A stretch of 64,000 nucleotides of DNA, from assembly GCF_000331735.1 (NCBI RefSeq), contig NC_020126.1, positions 8,745,501 through 8,809,500 of the forward strand. Direction: 5' to 3'. Positions 52,928-60,926 of this stretch are shown in pieces; position 1 is the first letter of the stretch; the number at the start of each line of letters is the position of its first letter. The notes under the pieces were generated by a model that was not told the DNA's origin, ran no database searches, and saw only the letters and a program-made list of their open reading frames with translations. A program made the position numbers and the translations under genes. The DNA is from Myxococcus stipitatus DSM 14675 (GTDB lineage Bacteria > Myxococcota > Myxococcia > Myxococcales > Myxococcaceae).

Positions 52928-54946
52928 GTGACGCTCACCCGAAAACTCATCCTGGCCTTCGTGGCGCTCGCGGGCGCGTCGCTCATCAGCGCGCTGGTGC
53001 TCACCACGCTCGCGGTGGAGTCCGCCGCCAAGCAGAAGATCGCCAGCGACCTGGAGCGCACGCTGGAGGCCTTCCAGCAGCTCTCCCGCGCCAGCCAGGA
53101 GCGCATCCGCGACGTGGCCGAGGCCCGCACGCTGGACCGCTCCTTCAAGGACATGTCGCTGTCGGTCAACTCCGTGGACGACGAGGCGGGGCTCGGCGAC
53201 GCGACCTCGGAGACCAAGGGCATCCTCTACGCGCGCGAGGTCATCGTCTCCGCGGACACGGAGGCCTTCGGCTGGAGCCGCGACGCCTCGCTGCCCTGGG
53301 CCTTCTTCAACGCCAGCGGGCGGCTGGTCTACACCCACGCGGACCCCGAGCAACTGGGTGAGCAGCCGCTGGACCTCCCGCTCCTGGCCACCGCGCTCGA
53401 GAGCGGTCCCACCTCCGCGCTCTGGTCTCCCGCGCAGCTCCAGAAGCTCCCCTTCACCTTCGTCGCCCCCGGGCAGGTGCGCGAGGGAGACCTGCTGCTC
53501 GTCCATGCCCAGCCCGCCTACGGCGCCAACCGGGGCCCCATGGGCGTGGTGCTGTCCGGGCAGTGGGTGAAGGACGTGCTCCTGGGAGACCCCCTCGCGC
53601 CCCGGACGCCGGGGCCGCAGATGGCGGACACCCGGGCCCGCTTCGCCTTGCGCGCCGAGGACGGCGCCACCGCCTCCCAGCTCCCCCCGGGCACCACCCT
53701 GGACTGTCACGGGCTCAAGCCCGGGGAGACGCGCGACGTGCACCTGGGGAGCACGCACTACCTGGTGCGCGGAGGCATCCTCAGCGGCGTGGATGGGACG
53801 CGGCTGGGCGAGGTGTTCGTGCTGCGCGACTTCGACGCCGAAATCACGCCCGTGCTCCAGCGCTTCCGTCGCTGGCTGGTGCCCACGGCGGTAGGCATCG
53901 CCCTGTTCGCGCTGGCGGCGGCGGTCTTCATGGCGCGCGGGCTGGCCTCGCCGCTCGTGCAGCTGGAGGCGGCGGCGGGACGCGTGCGGCTGGGAGACCT
54001 CACCGTCGAGGTGCCCGTGCGCGGCACCGACGAGGTGGGCCGCGTCGCGCAGTCCTTCAACGAGATGGTCAGCGGCCTGCGCCAGCGGGACCAGATCAAG
54101 GGCCTGTTCAAGCGCTACCTCGCGCCGCAGGTGGTGGACGAGCTCATCAAGAACCCGGAGAAGGCCGCGCCGGGTGGAGAGCGCAAGCTGCTCACGGTCC
54201 TCTTCAGCGACCTGGTGGGCTTCACGTCCTTGAGCGAGCAGCTCAGCCCCGAGGAGCTCGTCGCCCTGCTCAACACCTACTTCGAGCAGGCCACGGGCGT
54301 GCTCACGAAGCACGGCGCCACGCTCGACAAGTTCATCGGCGACGCCATCATGTGCTTCTGGAACGCGCCGCTGCCGCTGGAGGACCATGCGGCCCGCGCG
54401 TGCCTCACCGCGCTGGACCTGGTGGCGGTGGTGGACCGGCTGTCGCCGCTGTTCGAGGCGCGGGGCCTGCCTCGGCTCGACTGCCGCATCGGCATCAACA
54501 CGGGCCACGCGGTGGCGGGCAACCTGGGCTCCAGCGCGGCGCAGGACTACACCGTGATTGGCGACACGGTGAACCTGGCCTCACGGCTGGAAGGCGCCGC
54601 CAAGGTCTACGGCACGCGGACACTGGTGGCCGAGGAGACCCTGCTCGCCGCGCGCGGCGCGGTGGTGGCCCGGGAGCTGGACCTCCTGCGCGTCAAGGGC
54701 AAGCAGCACCCCGTCCGGGTCTTCGAGCTGGTGGGCACCGCGGGCACGCCCCTGCCTCCGCAGGTCGTGCGCTTCGCCGAGGGGCTCGCCCTCTACCGGG
54801 CCCGCCGCTTCAACGAGGCTCGCGCCGCCTTCCTCGCCTCGCCCGACGACGTGCCGTCGCAGCGCTTCGCCGCCCGGTGCGACAGCCTGGAGGTGACGCC
54901 GCCCCCGGAGGACTGGGACGGCGTCTTCACCCTCGACAGCAAGTAG
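52928..54946 (+). CDS. Membrane class III adenylate cyclase with extracellular sensor and HAMP domain
   Basis: 672 aa from a GTG. There is a helix at 10-30, a periplasmic dCache-like sensor (about 35-310), a second helix (about 320-340), a HAMP domain (VQLEAAAGRVRLGDLTVEVP; SFNEMVSGLRQRDQIKGLF) and the cyclase domain (about 415-600). Metal-binding Asp residues are in LFSDLVGFTS and DKFIGDAIM. The transition-state residues are in VIGDTVNLASRLEG, and the DKFIGD Lys fits ATP specificity. A short C-terminal TPR-like tail ends the chain. It converts ATP to cAMP in response to a periplasmic signal. The upstream cupredoxin is a likely partner. Confidence 0.93.
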   Translation: MTLTRKLILAFVALAGASLISALVLTTLAVESAAKQKIASDLERTLEAFQQLSRASQERIRDVAEARTLDRSFKDMSLSVNSVDDEAGLGDATSETKGILYAREVIVSADTEAFGWSRDASLPWAFFNASGRLVYTHADPEQLGEQPLDLPLLATALESGPTSALWSPAQLQKLPFTFVAPGQVREGDLLLVHAQPAYGANRGPMGVVLSGQWVKDVLLGDPLAPRTPGPQMADTRARFALRAEDGATASQLPPGTTLDCHGLKPGETRDVHLGSTHYLVRGGILSGVDGTRLGEVFVLRDFDAEITPVLQRFRRWLVPTAVGIALFALAAAVFMARGLASPLVQLEAAAGRVRLGDLTVEVPVRGTDEVGRVAQSFNEMVSGLRQRDQIKGLFKRYLAPQVVDELIKNPEKAAPGGERKLLTVLFSDLVGFTSLSEQLSPEELVALLNTYFEQATGVLTKHGATLDKFIGDAIMCFWNAPLPLEDHAARACLTALDLVAVVDRLSPLFEARGLPRLDCRIGINTGHAVAGNLGSSAAQDYTVIGDTVNLASRLEGAAKVYGTRTLVAEETLLAARGAVVARELDLLRVKGKQHPVRVFELVGTAGTPLPPQVVRFAEGLALYRARRFNEARAAFLASPDDVPSQRFAARCDSLEVTPPPEDWDGVFTLDSK

Positions 54947-54950
54947 CGGG

Positions 54951-54972
54951 CGCTCCCCGACGTCCGGGAGCG
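54951..54972. terminator. Hairpin between convergent cyclase and GST genes
   Basis: CGCTCCC (54951-54957) pairs with GGGAGCG (54966-54972) around an eight-base loop in the 36-base gap between the two stops. It can serve both strands. Confidence 0.6.
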
Positions 54973-54982
54973 GCCCACCGCC

Positions 54983-55591
54983 TCACACCAGCAGGCCTTC
55001 CGCCTTGAGCGCCTCGCGCACGGCGGGACGCGCGGCGACGCGCTCCTGGAACGCGAGCACGTTGGGGAAGCCCGACAGGTCCAGCTGCACGAACTTCGCC
55101 CAGCGCGTCACCGTGAAGAGGTAGGCGTCCGCGGCGGTGAACGTGTTGCCGAAGAGGTACGTCCGGCCCGCCAGGCGCTCCTCGATGAGCTTGTAGCGCT
55201 TCTGCAGGTACGCCTTGCGCTCCTCGCGCGTGGCCTCGGGCGTCGCGGGGCTGAAGAGCGGCGAGTAGGTCTTGTGCAGCTCGGAGTTGATGTAGCCCAG
55301 CATCTCCTGCTGCTGATAGCGCTCGCGGGTGCCGGCGGGCGCGACCAGGCCGGACGCGGGGCGCTGGTCACCCAGGTACTGGACGATGGCGGGACCTTCG
55401 GTCAGCACGTCGCCGGGCTCGAACTCGAGGGCGGGCACATAGCCCTTGGGGTTCACCTTCCAGAAGTCTCCGCCGCCCTCCATCACCTTCGTCTGCGTGT
55501 CGACCTTGGTGAACTGCAGGTCGAGGCCCGCCTCACGCGCGACGATGTGGGGAGAGAGCGAGCAAGCGCCGGGAGCGAAGTAGAGCTTCAT
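54983..55591 (-). CDS. Glutathione S-transferase, beta class
   Basis: 202 aa. N-terminal thioredoxin-like domain with MKLYFAPGAC (Cys10, the beta-class marker) and VPALEF (cis-Pro). The C-terminal helical domain has the FTAADAYLFTVTRW N-capping/hydrophobic staple. It conjugates or reduces electrophiles with glutathione in the cytoplasm. GAGGAAAACCC lies before the ATG. It is divergent from an hxlR-type gene with five GGTAAC sites between. Confidence 0.92.
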   Translation of the reverse strand: MKLYFAPGACSLSPHIVAREAGLDLQFTKVDTQTKVMEGGGDFWKVNPKGYVPALEFEPGDVLTEGPAIVQYLGDQRPASGLVAPAGTRERYQQQEMLGYINSELHKTYSPLFSPATPEATREERKAYLQKRYKLIEERLAGRTYLFGNTFTAADAYLFTVTRWAKFVQLDLSGFPNVLAFQERVAARPAVREALKAEGLLV

Positions 55592-55629
55592 GGGTTTTCC
55601 TCGTGGCTGGGGTGAAAAGGCGCCGCGAA

Positions 55630-55720
55630 GGTAACGAGGGGAGTTACCGAAGGATAGTAACGAGACTATGGTAACGGTGCTTTCCACTCACCCGGCGGTA
55701 ACTACTCACCACCTGGTAAC
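55630..55720. promoter_or_regulatory. Array of five GGTAAC-type operator sites between gst and hxlR
   Basis: GGTAAC-N7-GTTACC forms a 19-bp dyad at 55630-55648. Further sites are AGTAAC at 55656-55661, GGTAAC at 55670-55675, 55697-55702 and 55715-55720. The spacings are irregular (about 27, 18). The sites fill the 151-base divergent intergenic region. HxlR-type winged-helix dimers bind such dyads, so this is the likely binding field of the adjacent regulator. Confidence 0.7.
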
Positions 55721-55742
55721 CACCCGCCGTCTGGAGTCATCG

Positions 55743-56147
55743 ATGTCGCTCAAGCAGAGGAAGAGCAAGGCCCCGCCGCCGCCTCCGGGCTGTCCCATGC
55801 GCACGTGCATGTCGCTGCTGGGCGGCGTGTGGACACCCAACGTCATCTGGCATCTGTCGGGGGGGCCTCGGCGATTCGGTGAGCTCATCAAGGACATCCC
55901 GGGCATCTCCCCCAAGGTGCTCACCACGCGCTTGAGGGAGCTGGAGGCCAAGGGCGCCGTGGCGCGCGAGGTGCAACCCACGTCGCCTCCGTCGGTGGAG
56001 TACGCGCTGTCGGAGCTGGGCATGGAATTGGTGCCAGTGATTGACGCCATCGTCCGAGTGGGCACGCGGCTGAAGCACCTGAATGGGGGACAGTACCCGG
56101 AGGAGGCGACGCGCTCGGTGAAGCGGCGGGCCGCGTCCGCAACCTAG
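55743..56147 (+). CDS. HxlR-family winged-helix regulator
   Basis: 134 aa from ATG 55743. Core: CPMRTCMSLLGGVWTPNVIW, then RRFGELIKDIPGISPKVLTT and RLRELEAKGAVAREV, the HxlR winged helix. CxxxxC residues (Cys17, Cys22) near the N-terminus could sense thiol-reactive compounds, which fits control of the divergent glutathione transferase. It probably autoregulates through the GGTAAC array. Confidence 0.92.
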   Translation: MSLKQRKSKAPPPPPGCPMRTCMSLLGGVWTPNVIWHLSGGPRRFGELIKDIPGISPKVLTTRLRELEAKGAVAREVQPTSPPSVEYALSELGMELVPVIDAIVRVGTRLKHLNGGQYPEEATRSVKRRAASAT

Positions 56148-56332
56148 ACACCTTGCAAGGCCCTCCACCCGGAAGCGTCCACCCGGGGCCCATTTCGCAT
56201 TCACGACGCAACTGTCAATAGATGACGAGTGTAGCCCCTGAGACACATGGCCTGACGCTGGAGATCAGCACCTCGCGTGGATGAATAGGCTTGGGTCCCC
56301 ACCCCAAGCTGGGCCCTCCCAAGAGGTCTCCG

Positions 56333-57943
56333 ATGGCAGCTCCCCCGCGACGCTTCGGTGTCTTCCTCGCAGCCCTGCTGGTCACCCTCCTCCCCGCCTG
56401 CGACGACCCGAAGCCGTCCCCGCCCGACGCGGGTCCGTATGTCTGGGATGGCACCTACGAGGAGCTCGAAGACCGCGGAGAGTGGCTCGACCCGGGCCGC
56501 CCCCTCGCGCCGTGCACCTTCGACACCCGCAACGCGACCGGAAGCTCCTGCGAGGACCTGGCGCGCTTCGACACGTCGGCGTGCTCCCCGGCGGCGCTCG
56601 CCGCGGTTCCCCTGGAGGGCATCTATCAGAGCAGCCTCCGCACGGTCCGGCCACTCGAGGATGGTGGGACCCGGGCCTCGGCCACATCCATCGGCTTCCG
56701 TCTTCAGGACAGCGCGGCGACCAGCACGATGCATGACAGCCCCCTCCTCCATCAGGACACGCGCGGAGGCCGATTCATCGTCACTGGGAGGCACCCGTAC
56801 GACGAGACCATGATCACCACCCTGGTGGGCTGCCAGACGCCCGCCCCGCACATCATCACCGGCTGCTATGCCCGTTGCAGGGACAACCGGCTCGCCGCCA
56901 GCGGAACGTTCGAGGCGCGCCGCCTCGCCCGGCAACATGGCGAGCCCGAGTCCTCGGGAGGCATGACCCTCGTCGCCGAGCGTCCCGTCTCCCTGGGCAT
57001 GCCCGTGGACGTCTATGTCACCCAGGGCCACGCCTATGTCGTCTCCGTCTTGCGGCCTGGAAGAGTGGGAGGGCTCTCCGTCTTCGATGTGGCGAACCCC
57101 CGCAATCCCATCCTGCGGACCACCATCAGCCTGCCCGGCGACAGCTATTGGAATGGCGTCTGGGCCAAGGGACATGCCCTCTACATCGCGAGCGGAGACC
57201 GCGGGACGCTCGTCTATGACATCTCCCAGCCCGCCGACCCGCTCTTCGTCCGCGCCCTGACGACGGGCCCCGAGAACGTCACCCACACCGTGCTCGTCGA
57301 CGGAGACCGGCTCTACTCCATGTCCCCGATGACGGGCACCTTCGTCTATGACCTCACCACACCCCTGGACCCGGTGCTGCGCACGGTCATCTCCTTCCCG
57401 GAAGAAATCGGGCAGGACGGGCCCCATGACGCCTTCGCGTACGAGAACCGCCTGTACCTCAGCCATGCATCGGGCAGGTACATCATCGCGGACGTCTCCA
57501 ACCTGGATGAAGTCCGGCTGCTGGGCCAGTACGACGGTCGCCAGTGGGCCCACCACAACGCGGTCGGCACCTTCGCGGGGAAGACCCTCGCTTTCGAGGC
57601 CGGCGAGTTCACCGGCTCCCATCTGCGCGTGCTCGACGTCACGGACCCGGCTCGCATCGCGCTGATAGGCGAGTTCCGCATGCGGCAGGTCCCCTCCATC
57701 CACAACCTGATTCTGCGCGGCCACCGGCTCTACATCGCCTGGTACCACGAGGGCCTGCGCGTGCTGGACGTGTCCAATCCCACCCGGCCCAAGCAGGTGG
57801 CCCACTACCACACGTACCGGGAGGAGGACCCTCACCGGGGAGACAGCCTCTTCGAGGGCACCATCGGCATCCGCGTCCCCGGGGACGGTTACATCTACGT
57901 CGTGGACACGTCCCGGGGCCTGCTCGTCTTCAACGAACTCTAG
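56333..57943 (+). CDS. LVIVD-repeat surface lipoprotein, array copy 1
   Basis: 536 aa from ATG 56333, with AAGAGG upstream. Lipobox LLVTLLPAC. An N-terminal Cys-rich domain (about 35-215) opens with PDAGPYVWDGTYEELEDRGE. A beta-propeller of LVIVD-type repeats follows (HAYVVSVLRPGRVGGLSVFD, ALYIASGDRGTLVYDISQP, RLYSMSPMTGTFVYDLTTP, RLYLSHASGRYIIADVSNL, GLRVLDVSNPTRPKQVAHYH). The DNA is very close to copy 3 (for example 57650-57690). The ligand is unknown, but the propeller probably binds a protein or glycan at the cell surface. Confidence 0.85.
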   Translation: MAAPPRRFGVFLAALLVTLLPACDDPKPSPPDAGPYVWDGTYEELEDRGEWLDPGRPLAPCTFDTRNATGSSCEDLARFDTSACSPAALAAVPLEGIYQSSLRTVRPLEDGGTRASATSIGFRLQDSAATSTMHDSPLLHQDTRGGRFIVTGRHPYDETMITTLVGCQTPAPHIITGCYARCRDNRLAASGTFEARRLARQHGEPESSGGMTLVAERPVSLGMPVDVYVTQGHAYVVSVLRPGRVGGLSVFDVANPRNPILRTTISLPGDSYWNGVWAKGHALYIASGDRGTLVYDISQPADPLFVRALTTGPENVTHTVLVDGDRLYSMSPMTGTFVYDLTTPLDPVLRTVISFPEEIGQDGPHDAFAYENRLYLSHASGRYIIADVSNLDEVRLLGQYDGRQWAHHNAVGTFAGKTLAFEAGEFTGSHLRVLDVTDPARIALIGEFRMRQVPSIHNLILRGHRLYIAWYHEGLRVLDVSNPTRPKQVAHYHTYREEDPHRGDSLFEGTIGIRVPGDGYIYVVDTSRGLLVFNEL

Positions 57944-57979
57944 TCCGCATAAGTTCTTCGCAAGACCCCTGAACCCTGG

Positions 57980-58011
57980 ACGCGGATAGGCTCGAGTCCG
58001 CCCATCCGCGT
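57980..58011 (+). terminator. Intergenic hairpin between array copies 1 and 2
   Basis: ACGCGGAT (57980-57987) pairs with ATCCGCGT (58004-58011) around a 16-base loop. It lies between copy 1 and copy 2 and could stop or attenuate read-through. Confidence 0.5.
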
Positions 58012-58031
58012 GGGCATCCACGAGGATTCCG

Positions 58032-59108
58032 ATGGCGGTCCCCCCGCGCCGACTCCAGCTCGTCCGCCCCTGTCAGTTGCTCGCCGGCGCCTCCGCGCGC
58101 AACGACGACACGCCGACGTCGGAATCCGCGGGCGCCACCTCCACCGCCCTCCCCTTGCTCTCCGAGCGCGCCATCCCCGTGGGGATGCCCGTGGACCTGG
58201 ACGTCGCCCAGGGCCACGCCTACGTCGTCTCCATCACCCGGGAAGGCAGGACCGGAGGGCTCAGCGTCTTCGACGTGACGAACCCTCGCAATCCCATCCT
58301 GAAGACCACCCTCAGCCGGCCGGAGGACGACGGCGGAACGTCCGTCCGAGCCAAGGGCCCCGCGCTCTACATCGCCCACGAGCGGGGGACACGCGTCTAT
58401 GACATCTCCCGGCCCACCGACCCCGTCCTCCTGCGCACCCTGTCGACGGGAGAGCTGGGCACCTGGATGGCACTCGTGGAGGGCGACCGGCTCTACTCCC
58501 TGGTCCCGGGCGCGGGCATCCAGGTCCATGACGTCACCGACCCGCTGAACCCCACGCCGCTCGCCGTCGTCGACACGCCGGAGGACGCGGCACGAGGCGG
58601 GCCGGAGGACTTCGTCGTCGACCAGGGCCGCCTGTACTTGAGCGACGCGCTGGCGGGGTACTGCGTCCTGGACATCAGGAACCTGGAGGACGTCCGGCTG
58701 CTGGGCCAGTATCGCCCCTCGAGCCTCGGCGACGGCCATCACAGCGCGGTGGGCCTCTTCGAGGGAAGGCGCATCGCCTTCGAGGCGGGCGAGCGCCCCG
58801 CGCCCCACGTCCGGGTGCTCGACGTCACAGAGCCCGCGAACATCACGAAGCTGGGTGAGTTCCGCCTGCAGCAGTCCTCCTCCATCCAGAACCTGCTGCT
58901 GCGCGGCGACCGCCTCCATGTCGCCTGGAACGAGGAAGGGCTGCGGGTGCTCGACGTGTCCAATCCCTCTCTCCCCCGGGAAGTGGCCCACGGCCACGTG
59001 GACGCGCGCCCCCAGAACACCGTCGGACTCCACCTCCCCGGTGATGGCCATGCCTACGTCGTGGATGCCGCACGAGGGCTGCTCATCTTCGAGGACTTGC
59101 AACAGTAG
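58032..59108 (+). CDS. LVIVD-repeat protein, array copy 2, N-terminal domain deleted
   Basis: 358 aa, with GAGG upstream of the ATG. The propeller is complete (DVAQGHAYVVSITREGRTGG through EEGLRVLDVSNPSLPREVAH), but the Cys-rich N-terminal domain present in the other copies (about 180 residues) is missing. The signal is altered: LVRPCQLLAGA no longer forms a good lipobox and hydrophobic core. It may be mis-localised, cytoplasmic or a decaying copy, though the frame is intact and codon bias normal. Confidence 0.75.
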   Translation: MAVPPRRLQLVRPCQLLAGASARNDDTPTSESAGATSTALPLLSERAIPVGMPVDLDVAQGHAYVVSITREGRTGGLSVFDVTNPRNPILKTTLSRPEDDGGTSVRAKGPALYIAHERGTRVYDISRPTDPVLLRTLSTGELGTWMALVEGDRLYSLVPGAGIQVHDVTDPLNPTPLAVVDTPEDAARGGPEDFVVDQGRLYLSDALAGYCVLDIRNLEDVRLLGQYRPSSLGDGHHSAVGLFEGRRIAFEAGERPAPHVRVLDVTEPANITKLGEFRLQQSSSIQNLLLRGDRLHVAWNEEGLRVLDVSNPSLPREVAHGHVDARPQNTVGLHLPGDGHAYVVDAARGLLIFEDLQQ

Positions 59109-59165
59109 GACCCAGACAGACTTCAACCTCACGCCCCTGAGCAGGGTTTCGCCTCGAGACCTCCC

Positions 59166-60773
59166 ATGGCTGTCATTCCTTGCCGCATCAGGATGCTCCT
59201 CGCCGTGCTGTGGTTCCCCTTCCTCGCCGCCTGCGACGATGACTCGAAGCCGTCCTCTCCCGATGCGGGCCCATCTGTCTGGGATGGCACCTACGAGGAG
59301 CTCGAAGACCGCGGAGAGTGGATTGACCCGGGCCACCCCTTCGCGCCTTGCGCCTTCGACACACGCAATGCGAATGGGCAGTCTTGCGAGGAACTGGCGC
59401 GCTTCGACACGTCCGCGTGCGCCCCGGAAGCCCTCGCCACGATTCCCCTGGAGGGCGTCTATCAGAGCAGCCTCCGCGTCGCGCTACCGCTCGAGGGCGG
59501 CGGAACCCGGACCTTCGCCATGCCAGCGGGCTTCCGGCTTCGCGACACCGCGGCGACCAGCACGATGTTCAACCAGCCGCTCGTCCATCAAGACACGCAG
59601 GGAGGTCGCTTCACCCTCATCGGCCGGCCCCTCCATCGCCGGGAGACCACCACCCTGGTGGGCTGCCAGACCCCCGCCCCTCACGTCATCACCGGCTGCT
59701 TCGCCGTGTGCAGGAATGACCGGGTCTACTTCAGCGGCACCTTCGAGGCACAGCGCATCGCCATGCACCCCGGCGAGCCTGCTTCGTCGGAGGAACTGAC
59801 TCCCCTCGCGGAGCACCCCATTGCCCTGGGCATGCCGGTGGATGTCTATGTCACCCAGGGCCATGCCTATGTCGTCTCCATCTCCCACGCGGGCAGGGCG
59901 GGAGGTCTCACCGTCTTCGATGTGACGAACCCTCGCAACCCCCTCCTCAAGACCCGCATCAGCCTTCCAGAGGCCAACTGGAATGGCGTCTGGGCCAAGG
60001 GCAATGCCCTCTACATCGCCAGCGAAGACAGGGGAACGCTGGTCTACGACATCTCCCAGCCCGCCGACCCCCTCTTCCTCCGCGACCTGCCGACGGGCGC
60101 GGCCTACGGCACCCACACCGTGCTCGTCGACGGTGACCGGCTCTACTCCATGGCCCCCTTGGCGGGAACCTACGTCTACGACGTCACCTCGCCCCAGAAT
60201 CCCGTGCTGCGCACCGTCCTCTCCTTTCCGGAAGAGGTCGGTGAAGACGGGCCCCATGACGCCTTCGCGTACGAGAACCGCCTCTACCTCAGCCACGGGG
60301 CGGGCGGATACATCGTCACGGACGTCACGAGCCTGGACGATATCCAGACGCTGGGGCAGTACAACCAGGGCAGCTGGGCGCACCACAGCGCGGTCGGCAC
60401 CTTCGCGGGGAAGACGCTCGCCTTCGAAGGAGGCGAGACCAACGGCTCCCATCTGCGCGTGCTCGACGTCACCGACCCGGCTCGCATCGCGCTGATAGGC
60501 GAGTTCCGCATGCGGCAGAGCACCTCCATGCACAACCTGATTCTGCGCGGCCACCTGCTCTATGTGGCCTGGTACCACGAGGGCCTGCGCGTGCTGGATG
60601 TCTCCAACCCCACCCGACCCAAGCAGGTCGCCCACTTCCACACGTACCGGGAGGAGGACCCGACCCGCGGGGACAGCCTCCTGGAGGGCGCCATCGGCAT
60701 CCGCGTCCCCGGTGACGGGTACGTCTACGTCGTGGACACGTCCCGGGGCCTGCTCATCCTCGGGGAACACTGA
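59166..60773 (+). CDS. LVIVD-repeat surface lipoprotein, array copy 3
   Basis: 535 aa. Lipobox LLAVLWFPFLAAC, then DDDSKPSSPDAGPSVWDGTY. The Cys-rich N-terminal domain and six-or-more-repeat propeller follow as in copy 1, to which it is closest in both protein and DNA (EELEDRGEWIDPG, FDTRNANGQSCEELARFDTSAC). Long identical DNA tracts with copy 1 point to gene conversion or recent duplication across copy 2. Confidence 0.85.
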   Translation: MAVIPCRIRMLLAVLWFPFLAACDDDSKPSSPDAGPSVWDGTYEELEDRGEWIDPGHPFAPCAFDTRNANGQSCEELARFDTSACAPEALATIPLEGVYQSSLRVALPLEGGGTRTFAMPAGFRLRDTAATSTMFNQPLVHQDTQGGRFTLIGRPLHRRETTTLVGCQTPAPHVITGCFAVCRNDRVYFSGTFEAQRIAMHPGEPASSEELTPLAEHPIALGMPVDVYVTQGHAYVVSISHAGRAGGLTVFDVTNPRNPLLKTRISLPEANWNGVWAKGNALYIASEDRGTLVYDISQPADPLFLRDLPTGAAYGTHTVLVDGDRLYSMAPLAGTYVYDVTSPQNPVLRTVLSFPEEVGEDGPHDAFAYENRLYLSHGAGGYIVTDVTSLDDIQTLGQYNQGSWAHHSAVGTFAGKTLAFEGGETNGSHLRVLDVTDPARIALIGEFRMRQSTSMHNLILRGHLLYVAWYHEGLRVLDVSNPTRPKQVAHFHTYREEDPTRGDSLLEGAIGIRVPGDGYVYVVDTSRGLLILGEH

Positions 60774-60792
60774 AACACTTGCAACTTGAGTA

Positions 60793-60833
60793 CCACACCG
60801 AGCCCGGAGCCCCTGAAACCCGGCCGGGTGTGG
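60793..60833 (+). terminator. Array hairpin A (between copies 3 and 4)
   Basis: Outer stem CCACACC (60793-60799) pairs with GGTGTGG (60827-60833). The counterpart after copy 4 has CCACGCC/GGCGTGG, so an A-T pair is replaced by G-C with pairing kept. It starts about 20 bases after the stop and is followed by the shared block CACGGAGCAACCATCT. Confidence 0.6.
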
Positions 60834-60926
60834 CAACTCCCCTTCACGGAGCAACCATCTCCCGCCCCTCTCCAGCGGACCCGGCGGTTCGACTATCCGG
60901 AGGTCTCCCTCATCTGGAGGCCTCCC

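Noticed and set aside
56230..56330. A promoter hairpin before array copy 1 (CTTGG/CCAAG)
   Set aside because: Only five pairs and not shared with the other junctions.
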